Positions 1-5,764 of a DNA stretch of 6,195 nucleotides are shown piece after piece. The DNA is taken from contig SLOH01000072.1 of assembly GCA_007132595.1 (NCBI GenBank), forward strand, positions 1-6,195. Direction: 5' to 3'. The notes below the pieces were generated by a model. It did no database searches. It worked only from the letters and a program-made list of their open reading frames with translations, and was not told the origin of the DNA. The first letter of the stretch is position 1. Each line of letters begins with the position of its first letter. Made by a program: the position numbers and the translations under genes. The stretch is from Waddliaceae bacterium. Its GTDB lineage: Bacteria > Chlamydiota > Chlamydiia > Chlamydiales > SLOH01.

Positions 1-177
1 CTTTTTTATTTGTCTGAATATGCTTCTATCTACAAAATATTGATAAGATAACAGCATGATTCCTGCCAAAAGCATGCGGAATCCAACGAAGAAAAGTGGC
101 TGGGTATACTCAAGTCCTGTTTTGGCAACAGTAAATATACTAGCAAAAAGAGCGTATAGGACGACAATCGAAATCAT
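1..177 (-). CDS. EamA/DMT-superfamily transporter, N-terminal fragment (cut by window edge)
   Basis: The minus strand is open from an ATG at 177 down to position 1, giving the first 59 residues of a protein that continues outside the window. The fragment has two hydrophobic helices, about residues 2-18 and 28-48. Between them lies the pattern typical of drug/metabolite transporter (EamA) N-termini: a short-side-chain first helix with FASIFTVAKTGLEY, then QPLFFVGFRMLLAG with an arginine at the start of helix 2. Such proteins are usually ten-helix inner-membrane carriers of small metabolites. The substrate cannot be read from 59 residues; the FTVAK...PLFFVGFRMLLAG style reminds me of the S-adenosylmethionine carriers of obligate intracellular bacteria, which is only a hint. 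The ATG was chosen because helix 1 starts at once after it and GGA lies about 8 nt upstream; the frame stays open further upstream, but that stretch is charged and unlike the family. Confidence 0.8.
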   Translation of the reverse strand, partial: MISIVVLYALFASIFTVAKTGLEYTQPLFFVGFRMLLAGIMLLSYQYFVDRSIFRQIKK

Positions 178-205
178 TTTAATTTCCGACTTATAAAAGA
201 AAAGT

Positions 206-234
206 AGTATATCATATCTCAAGTTTTTTTTCAC
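206..234 (-). promoter_or_regulatory. Candidate sigma-70-type promoter for the DMT transporter
   Basis: Read on the minus strand, GTGAAA (234-229) is followed after 17 nt by TATACT (211-206). These match TTGACA at 4 of 6 and TATAAT at 5 of 6 positions with ideal spacing. A start of transcription near 198 would leave a leader of about 20 nt before the ATG at 177. It is a pattern match in AT-rich DNA, so only moderately supported. Confidence 0.4.
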
Positions 235-362
235 TGAAAGTATAAGCGAACATCTGAATCACTCTGGCTGCCTTACATTTAGCGCCTTTTTACGGAAATG
301 GGCTAATGAGCCTCTGATAAACTCAGATTACTAAATTTTGTGCCTTTTTCGAGGGAATTCAA

Positions 363-396
363 CAAAAACGCAATCACTTAACTATCAACGGTTAAG
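363..396 (-). terminator. Weak terminator-like inverted repeat downstream of the unknown gene
   Basis: CTTAAC (377-382) and GTTAAG (391-396) form a perfect 6-bp stem around an 8-nt loop, starting 15 nt past the stop codon of the leftward gene. On the minus strand, five T residues (368-364) follow, about 8 nt after the stem. The stem is AT-rich and the T-run is displaced, so it is a poor intrinsic terminator; the position is what makes it a candidate. Confidence 0.25.
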
Positions 397-410
397 GATT
401 CTCATTTGTT

Positions 411-1406
411 CTAATAACGATTCAGCAGGTTTTTTAGCGGGTGTTGTCTGGGAACATTGTAATGCCAAAAGTAAAACTCATCTATCTTTGCGGGATCTAT
501 CATGAGATCAGGAAATGGTTGGTATGATGCTATTTCGTCAGGGCATTTGGTCTCTTCTGAAATAATATAATCGGGAACTTTTCTACCGCTAAACCTCAGT
601 TGGCTGGAAATGCCATGCCTTACAATGCATTCAAGTATGCTCATCCGGTGGTGTACTTTTCCGATGAAAGAGGGAATGGGATGGGATGTGTTTTTCTTTT
701 TTTTATAGTTTTCTTCTACGTATTTTAAAACAGTGTGTGATCCCACATCAACAAGTTCGGGCAGCCCTTGGGTCATTCGGTTAAAAAGAGTGTAGCTTTG
801 ATCCATTGCGCATTCGTAGGACGGGTGACTGAAAAGCTCCGGGGCGCGATAGTGAATATTGTAAAGAGAGCGTACGAATGCATCTCTTGGATTTTTGAAT
901 AACTCCACTGTCTTCCAAACGACAACACTTAACATGAAGCTCTCGACGACAAGGCGCCAAATGGCAAAGGTCAATTGCGAGATTTTATGGATGAGAGTTG
1001 CTATTTTGTATTGGAGACTCCCTAAATGAGCAGGTGTGGGCCCGCCATCTATTGGGGTTATGTAGCCATTCCAAATAAGGGACATACGACGTGCTGTCTG
1101 GCGAATTTTTTCCACCTGTATGGACGCCTCGATTAAGTTTAGAGCAATCTCGACAATAACTGAGGCTATGGTCCCGATTTTTCCAAGACCCGAATCTCCT
1201 GAAAACTCTCTCAAGAGGTACCCTCCCAACAGGGCTCCCCAGTGTTCCTGTCTACTTAGAAGCTGGAGGAACCAAATTTCGCGAAAGATACGATGGGCAA
1301 TGCGCGTTGTGGCTACAACGATTAAAATAGCAGGAGAAAGGGTCTTAAGGTCAGCTTTAAGAAATGACCAGACGACATTTTGAGGGGCAGTGCAGTTGAC
1401 GTTCAT
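411..1406 (-). CDS. Hypothetical protein of about 331 residues, possibly membrane-associated
   Basis: I do not recognise this protein. From the ATG at 1406 it has 331 residues; a GTG at 1439 would add 11. Neither start has a convincing ribosome binding site. I prefer the ATG because it is the stronger start codon. Three hydrophobic stretches stand out: about residues 24-36 (LSPAILIVVAT), 77-94 (IGTIASVIVEIALNLIEA) and 146-167 (a tryptophan-containing LTFAIWRLVVESFMLSVVVW segment). The second and third look partly amphipathic. The half after residue 170 is soluble in character, with many His, Tyr and Pro, a lysine cluster at 235-238, and an aromatic, basic C-terminus (FYFWHYNVPRQHPLK). I see no signal peptide with a cleavage site, no catalytic motif and no known fold. 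It is transcribed away from tkt. Its length and lack of disruption argue for a real gene. It may be a lineage-restricted chlamydial protein, which is an inference. Confidence 0.8.
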   Translation of the reverse strand: MNVNCTAPQNVVWSFLKADLKTLSPAILIVVATTRIAHRIFREIWFLQLLSRQEHWGALLGGYLLREFSGDSGLGKIGTIASVIVEIALNLIEASIQVEKIRQTARRMSLIWNGYITPIDGGPTPAHLGSLQYKIATLIHKISQLTFAIWRLVVESFMLSVVVWKTVELFKNPRDAFVRSLYNIHYRAPELFSHPSYECAMDQSYTLFNRMTQGLPELVDVGSHTVLKYVEENYKKKKNTSHPIPSFIGKVHHRMSILECIVRHGISSQLRFSGRKVPDYIISEETKCPDEIASYQPFPDLMIDPAKIDEFYFWHYNVPRQHPLKNLLNRY

Positions 1407-1467
1407 AGTTGAAAATCTTAAATATTCATAGATTAGCACACAAGCTCAAGTTTCTTTTTCTTTTCAC

Positions 1468-1497
1468 TTGCTTGATTTTAACAGTGCCATTTACCAT
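1468..1497 (+). promoter_or_regulatory. Candidate promoter for tkt-hemE-hemG
   Basis: TTGCTT (1468-1473) and TACCAT (1492-1497) are separated by 18 nt, each matching the sigma-70 consensus at 4 of 6 positions. Transcription would start near 1504, about 22 nt before the tkt start. It overlaps the right arm of the CAAG/CTTG inverted repeat. The match is weak and other choices in this gap are possible. Confidence 0.22.
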
Positions 1498-1513
1498 GCT
1501 GTGAGGTAAAAAA

Positions 1514-1519
1514 AGAGGA
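1514..1519 (+). promoter_or_regulatory. Ribosome binding site that decides the tkt start
   Basis: AGAGGA at 1514-1519 abuts an ATG at 1520, which leaves no spacer, but lies 6 nt before a second in-frame ATG at 1526. The second ATG is therefore the likely start, and the protein begins MGEKVQPL. Confidence 0.7.
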
Positions 1520-1525
1520 ATGAGA

Positions 1526-3532
1526 ATGGGAGAGAAAGTGCAACCCCTAGATCAAGATTTAAAGAAGATATTGCAAGAAATTGCAAATACGATACGGGGT
1601 CTTTCTATTGATGCTGTTGAAAAAGCCAATTCCGGACATCCCGGTATGCCCTTAGGATGTGCGGAGATAGCGGCTTATCTATATGGATACGGTAAAAAGC
1701 ACAACCCAAAGCACCCTTCTTGGCTTGGTCGCGATCGTTTTGTTCTTTCGGGCGGGCACGGCTCTATGCTTCTCTATTCTTCTTTACATTTAGCCGGGTT
1801 TAACCTTGATCTTGAACAGCTCAAGCAATTTCGCCAACTCCACTCTCATACTCCCGGACACCCTGAAAGACAAGAGACAGAGGGGGTTGAGACAACGACA
1901 GGGCCGCTTGGTCAAGGGACTGGCAACGCAGTCGGTAAGGCTTTGGGTCTTAAGATGCTAGCTGATCGACTGAATACAAGAGAAGATAAAATCATTGATA
2001 GTAAAGTGTTTGCGTTGATGACAGATGGCTGTATGATGGAGGGAGCGACCTCGGAAGTATCGGCAATCGCAGGGCACTTAAGGCTCGACAATCTCATTGT
2101 GATTTATGATTCCAATCAAATTACACTGGACGGCTCGCTTGAGCAGTCGAGTTCGGAAGATACAAAAAAACGGTATGAAGCGTACGGATGGGAAGTTTTA
2201 GAAATCGATGGTAACGACCTAGATGCAATTCACGGGGCGATTTCCAGCGTGAGAGAAAAACAAACAAGACCTGTCTTAATTATAGCAAAGACCATTATCG
2301 GAAAAGGATCTCCAAATAAGGCTGGAACTCACAAAGTTCACGGCTCACCCCTTGGACCAGAAGAAGCAAAGGCAACGAAAGAGGCTCTTGGGATCCCTCA
2401 AACACCTTTTTACGTTCCGCAGTCTGTTAAAGAGTACTTTGTCGAAAAATTAAAGAAAGATGCAGAGCGCGAACAACAGTGGAATCAAAAAGTGGATGAG
2501 TGGGCAAAGGCTAACCCCGAGCGCTATCAGTTATTTCAGGACTTGAAAAAACGCGCGTTGCCAGATGACCTTGAGCAAATACTTCGAAATTTAGAGATTA
2601 AGTCCCCGATTTCAGGTCGCAAAGCATCTCACGCTGTGATTCAGAAGCTTGCCGAGCTCTTTCCTTATTTAATCGGAGGCTCTGCTGATTTGTCCGGTTC
2701 AGATATGACAATGATTGAAGATAGCGATCTGCTTGCTCCGGGGAAGTTTTCCGGGAGAAACATAAAATTCGGCGTTCGTGAATTTGGAATGGCGACCATT
2801 GCAACCGGTCTGACTCAATCTGGGATGTTTACTCCGTTTATCGGAACGTTTTTAACTTTTTCTGATTATATGCGAAACGCAATACGTCTTTGCGCCCTGA
2901 TGGAAGAGCGTGTGATTTACCACTTTACACACGATTCGATTTTTTTAGGGGAAGACGGACCCACCCACCAGCCGGTTGAACATTACGCATCGTTAAGAGC
3001 AATGCCAAATCTACAGTTCATCCGTCCGGCAGATGCAAATGAAGTTAAAATGGCATGGATCGCAGCGCTCAAATATCACGGACCGACGGCATTTAGCCTT
3101 TCTCGACAAAATTTACCCACTCTCCCTGAAACTGATGTCTCTTATGAAGACGGGATGGGACGAGGCGCATATATTATTAGAAAAGAAGAGGGAACGCCCG
3201 ATTTTACTCTAGTAGCAACTGGGTCGGAAGTTTCACTTGCGCTCAACGTTGCAAATGAGCTTCAGAAGCTTGGGAAACAGGTGCGAGTGATTTCAATGCC
3301 GTGTTGGGAAATTTTTGAAAAGCAGGGAGTGGAATACCGGGATGAAATTTTTGGTGGCGATCTTGGCCAGCGTGTCAGCATTGAGGCAGGGGTGGATCTT
3401 GGCTGGCATAAGTATGTGGGCAGAGAGGGAATTACCATCTGTGTCGACCGTTTTGGTGCGTCAGCGCCGGCAAGCCGACTAGCTGAGGAGTACGGGTTTA
3501 CTGTGGAGTCGATTCTTGAACGTTTGTTGTAA
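1526..3532 (+). CDS. tkt: Transketolase
   Basis: Thiamine-diphosphate enzyme that moves two-carbon ketol units between sugar phosphates in the cytosolic non-oxidative pentose phosphate pathway. The 668 residues match the usual family length and all three regions are present. The N-terminal pyrophosphate-binding part has NSGHPGMPLG (His38), LSGGHGSMLLY (His78), GPLGQG (about 127-132) and the cofactor motif TDGCMMEG...YDSNQ with Asp167 and Asn197. The central pyrimidine-binding part has FGVREFGMA (Glu419), HDSIFLGEDGPTHQPVEH (His469, His481) and SLSRQ (Arg527). The C-terminal part ends with DRFGASAPASRLAEEYG. One oddity: the first glycine of the usual GDG cofactor motif is threonine, while the metal-binding Asp and Asn are kept, so the enzyme should be active. 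It is the first gene of an overlapping set; its last 17 nt contain the start of hemE. The start at 1526 rests on the ribosome binding site spacing; an ATG at 1520 would add two residues. Confidence 0.97.
   Translation: MGEKVQPLDQDLKKILQEIANTIRGLSIDAVEKANSGHPGMPLGCAEIAAYLYGYGKKHNPKHPSWLGRDRFVLSGGHGSMLLYSSLHLAGFNLDLEQLKQFRQLHSHTPGHPERQETEGVETTTGPLGQGTGNAVGKALGLKMLADRLNTREDKIIDSKVFALMTDGCMMEGATSEVSAIAGHLRLDNLIVIYDSNQITLDGSLEQSSSEDTKKRYEAYGWEVLEIDGNDLDAIHGAISSVREKQTRPVLIIAKTIIGKGSPNKAGTHKVHGSPLGPEEAKATKEALGIPQTPFYVPQSVKEYFVEKLKKDAEREQQWNQKVDEWAKANPERYQLFQDLKKRALPDDLEQILRNLEIKSPISGRKASHAVIQKLAELFPYLIGGSADLSGSDMTMIEDSDLLAPGKFSGRNIKFGVREFGMATIATGLTQSGMFTPFIGTFLTFSDYMRNAIRLCALMEERVIYHFTHDSIFLGEDGPTHQPVEHYASLRAMPNLQFIRPADANEVKMAWIAALKYHGPTAFSLSRQNLPTLPETDVSYEDGMGRGAYIIRKEEGTPDFTLVATGSEVSLALNVANELQKLGKQVRVISMPCWEIFEKQGVEYRDEIFGGDLGQRVSIEAGVDLGWHKYVGREGITICVDRFGASAPASRLAEEYGFTVESILERLL
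3505..3508 (+). promoter_or_regulatory. Ribosome binding site of hemE inside the tkt coding region
   Basis: GGAG at 3505-3508, within the last codons of tkt, lies 7 nt before the TTG at 3516. No ATG or GTG exists in the hemE frame between the upstream stop at 3480 and the conserved start of the enzyme, so this site supports TTG initiation. CTG codons at 3483 and 3501 are less likely alternatives. Confidence 0.6.
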
Positions 3533-4529
3533 TCTTGCGAACCGAAAAATCCTCGATGCCCTTTCGCAAAAAAATGAGGGTCCCCCGCCCGTGTGGATCA
3601 TGCGCCAAGCCGGTCGCTATCTGCCTGAGTACCGCAAAATCAGGGAGAAGCACTCGTTTATTGAAATGTCGCACACACCGGAACTGGCTGCAGAGGTCAC
3701 GCTCCTTCCTTTCAAGCGATTCTCATTCGATGCCGCAATTTTATTTTCCGATATTCTGGTTGTCTTTGAGGCACTTGGAAAAGAGATTGTGTTTGAAGAG
3801 GGAAAGGGACCAAGGGTCACCTCTCCTGTTAAAAACGCAGCAGATGTGGCATCTCTTGAAATTAAGGAAGTCAAAAGCGCCCTTGATTATCAAGCAAAGA
3901 CTATACAGTTATTGATACCCGAATTAAATGTGCCCCTCCTTGGGTTTGCCGGCGCACCATTTACACTTGCCAGTTACCTCATTGGAGATCTTACGCTTGC
4001 CAAGCAGTGGATGTTTGATGACCCTAAAAGCTTTGAGGCCCTTCTCGATATTCTTTGCGACCTAGTCATTCAGACTCTTCAGCTGCAAATCGATGCCGGA
4101 GCAAAAGCTGTGCAAATATTTGACTCATGGGCGCACGTCCTTGGAAGTCGTCAACTGGAAAAGTATTCCTTTTATTATTTGAAAAAGATTGTAGATGCCC
4201 TTTCTGTCCCCACGCTGATTTTTGCAAGAGGGTCAAGTGCGTTTGCCGAACCCCTTGCTTTGGTTGGGTCTTCGGGCATCAGTATGGACTGGCCGGTCTC
4301 ACTGCCTAGGTTAAGAAAACGCGTCGGGAACCGAGTGACTCTTCAAGGAAATCTCGATCCTGACATCCTGTTCTCCTCTCCAGAGGTTGTGAGGAAAGAG
4401 ACGCAGGCGATGCTTCAGGGGATGGCTAGCGACCCGGGATACATTGTCAATCTCGGCCACGGGATTAAACCAAATACCCCTCTTGAATCTGTTCAAGCAT
4501 TTGTTGATACATGCCACGAGTTCTCATAA
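3516..4529 (+). CDS. hemE: Uroporphyrinogen III decarboxylase
   Basis: Cytosolic haem-pathway enzyme that removes four carboxyl groups from uroporphyrinogen III to give coproporphyrinogen III. The 337 residues are close to the usual 340-355 and span the single TIM-barrel domain. Hallmarks are WIMRQAGRYLPEYR (Arg30 and Arg34, which bind substrate carboxylates), FDAAILFSDI with the catalytic Asp79, GFAGAPFTLASYLIG with Tyr154, IFDSWA (201-206), LQGNLDP (277-283) and NLGHGIKPNTP with His315. The start is a TTG that overlaps the end of tkt by 17 nt and has GGAG 7 nt upstream; the distance from it to RQAGRYLPEY agrees with other HemE proteins, so no large N-terminal piece is missing. The 3' end overlaps hemG by 19 nt. 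It is expected to be co-transcribed with tkt and hemG and translated partly through coupling. No disruption is seen. Confidence 0.97.
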   Translation: MNVCCNLANRKILDALSQKNEGPPPVWIMRQAGRYLPEYRKIREKHSFIEMSHTPELAAEVTLLPFKRFSFDAAILFSDILVVFEALGKEIVFEEGKGPRVTSPVKNAADVASLEIKEVKSALDYQAKTIQLLIPELNVPLLGFAGAPFTLASYLIGDLTLAKQWMFDDPKSFEALLDILCDLVIQTLQLQIDAGAKAVQIFDSWAHVLGSRQLEKYSFYYLKKIVDALSVPTLIFARGSSAFAEPLALVGSSGISMDWPVSLPRLRKRVGNRVTLQGNLDPDILFSSPEVVRKETQAMLQGMASDPGYIVNLGHGIKPNTPLESVQAFVDTCHEFS

Positions 4530-5728
4530 TTGGCGCTGGGATTACAGGGCTTTCTGCAGCGTATTTTTTAAAAAAGCACTGTGATGTGCTCCTGATTGAA
4601 AAAAGCGGGAAAACCGGTGGGTGGATCCAGACCGATGTGAGGGGCGGCTTTCTATGTGAGCAGGGACCAAGAGGTTGTCGCGGGGTTGGGCAGGGAGAGG
4701 CAACTCTTAATCTCGTGCATTCCTTAGGAATACAAGATCAGTTGATTGAGGCCAATCCCTTAGCAAAAAAGCGGTTCATATGGACAGATGGTAGGCTCGA
4801 AGCACTCTCTCCCTCCTTTCTTTTCAAAAAGGGGTTAATTAGAGAATGTCTCTTCGAGTTTTTTAGACGCAAATCTCAAGAGGAAGATGAATCAATCGCC
4901 TCTTTTTTTTCACGCCGGTTCGGTGTAAAAACCGCTGAAATTCTTGCAGACGCGATAACAACAGGGATTTATGCAGGCGACATTCATACACTTTCGATGC
5001 GCTCTTGTTTTCCTGGACTTTGGGAGATGGAATCTATTCTTAGAGGATATTTATTCAAGAGAAAAAAGGGAGGATCGATTCCCCTTTTTTCCTTTAAAGA
5101 GGGAATGGTGACTTTGCCATTAGCCTTGGAAAAAAACGTTCAAGACCATCTTCTTCTAAGGACGGAGGTCCTCTCTTATAAAAATAACAAGGCGAGACTT
5201 TCAAATGGTAAAGAAGTCGCTTATGACTATCTAATTGACACCACACCTTTGAAAGAGGTTTCTAAATCGTCAATTGCCCTTATTCATTTAGGATTCGATA
5301 ACGATACGATAAAAAACCCAGGGTTTGGACACTTGATTCCAACCGGAAACGATCCGCATGTGCTGGGTGTTGTTTACGACTCTTGCCTCTTTCCTCAGCA
5401 AAACAAGCAAACAAAATTGACTGTGATGGTAGGCGGGGCTCGTTTTCCCGAGGTAGTCAATACGTCAAAAGAAAGGTTGATTGAGATTGCATTATCTGCT
5501 TTAAAGAGACAGATGGATATTGATGAAAGGCCAAGTTTTGTACACTCTCATTTGTGTAAAGATGCGATCCCACAGTATTCAGTTGGCCATCATCGACTGA
5601 TAGAAGAATATGAGGCTAAGTGGAAAAACCATTTTTTCCTAGGAAGTTCCACGGAGGGGGTAGCAGTTAATTGCTTAATATCCCAGGCCGATCGACTTGC
5701 TAAAAAAATAGCTTTAGAACTACAGTAG
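4511..5728 (+). CDS. hemG: Protoporphyrinogen oxidase, FAD-dependent HemY type (HemG in chlamydial naming)
   Basis: Catalyses the six-electron oxidation of protoporphyrinogen IX to protoporphyrin IX, the penultimate step to haem; family members are FAD-bound and usually attached to the inner membrane face. The N-terminal dinucleotide fold is clear: VLIIGAGITGLSAAYFL (4-20), Glu30 at the end of the second strand, then TGGWIQT (35-41) and EQGPRG (50-55). Later landmarks are GIYAGDIHTLSMRS (152-165), FKEGMVTLP (195-203), GFGHLIP (271-277) and the closing FAD motif FLGSSTEGVAVNCLISQADRLA (376-397). At 405 residues it is shorter than the 450-480 common elsewhere, with no sign of truncation. It is unrelated to the flavodoxin-like HemG of E. 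coli despite the shared name. Its ATG lies inside hemE, 19 nt before that stop, and has no clear ribosome binding site, which suggests dependence on ribosomes finishing hemE. A HemY-like coproporphyrinogen oxidase role is a less likely alternative. Confidence 0.92.
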   Translation: MPRVLIIGAGITGLSAAYFLKKHCDVLLIEKSGKTGGWIQTDVRGGFLCEQGPRGCRGVGQGEATLNLVHSLGIQDQLIEANPLAKKRFIWTDGRLEALSPSFLFKKGLIRECLFEFFRRKSQEEDESIASFFSRRFGVKTAEILADAITTGIYAGDIHTLSMRSCFPGLWEMESILRGYLFKRKKGGSIPLFSFKEGMVTLPLALEKNVQDHLLLRTEVLSYKNNKARLSNGKEVAYDYLIDTTPLKEVSKSSIALIHLGFDNDTIKNPGFGHLIPTGNDPHVLGVVYDSCLFPQQNKQTKLTVMVGGARFPEVVNTSKERLIEIALSALKRQMDIDERPSFVHSHLCKDAIPQYSVGHHRLIEEYEAKWKNHFFLGSSTEGVAVNCLISQADRLAKKIALELQ

Positions 5729-5740
5729 AGAATATATACA
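5713..5740 (+). promoter_or_regulatory. Weak candidate promoter for clpC
   Basis: TTTAGA (5713-5718) and TATACA (5735-5740) are 16 nt apart, each 4 of 6 to the sigma-70 consensus, placed across the hemG stop and the AT-rich 36-nt gap before clpC. No CIRCE-type inverted repeat and no CtsR-like direct heptamers are visible here. The alternative is read-through from hemG, since I see no terminator. Confidence 0.22.
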
Positions 5741-5764
5741 TAAATCATTGAATTTGAGTAAAAA

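Larger units (their letters stand above)
178..410. other. Non-coding intergenic region between two leftward genes
   Basis: I found no open frame of useful length, tRNA or recognisable RNA gene here. It holds the candidate promoter at 206-234, a small perfect inverted repeat TCTGA/TCAGA at 313-327 with a 5-nt loop, a poor direct repeat around GCCTTTTT (near 273-296 and 331-354), and an inverted repeat at 377-396. None of these gives a known element. Confidence 0.6.
1407..1525. other. Divergent intergenic region with imperfect CAAG/CTTG hairpin
   Basis: This 119-nt gap separates the leftward unknown gene from rightward tkt and must carry the control signals of both unless either is read from further away. 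CAAGCTCAAG (1441-1450) can pair with CTTGCTTG (1467-1474) with a two-base bulge, around a 16-nt loop that is almost all pyrimidine. No recognisable operator or riboswitch is present. Confidence 0.4.

Noticed and set aside
178..410. tRNA, CRISPR array or insertion sequence end
   Set aside because: No cloverleaf, no regularly spaced identical repeats and no paired terminal inverted repeats with target duplication could be found.
1120..1383. Plus-strand open frame of 87 codons
   Set aside because: It lies fully within the longer leftward gene on the opposite strand and its translation has no family pattern.
411..1406. Chlamydial inclusion membrane (Inc) protein
   Set aside because: Inc proteins show two closely spaced helices forming one bilobed hydrophobic domain; here three separate, weaker stretches are spread over about 145 residues.
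1407..1439. Extension of the unknown leftward gene to a GTG start at 1439
   Set aside because: The GTG has no good ribosome binding site and the added 11 residues show no recognisable pattern; the ATG at 1406 is the simpler start. It remains possible.
1520..1525. ATG at 1520 as the tkt start
   Set aside because: The AGAGGA site ends at 1519, directly against this ATG; the in-frame ATG at 1526 has a proper 6-nt spacer.
3535..3915. Plus-strand open frame of 126 codons inside hemE
   Set aside because: It is another frame of the well-supported hemE coding sequence, and its translation looks like frame-shifted low-quality protein.
5729..5764. CIRCE/HrcA operator before clpC
   Set aside because: No 9-nt inverted repeat with a 9-nt spacer, of the TTAGCACTC kind, is present.
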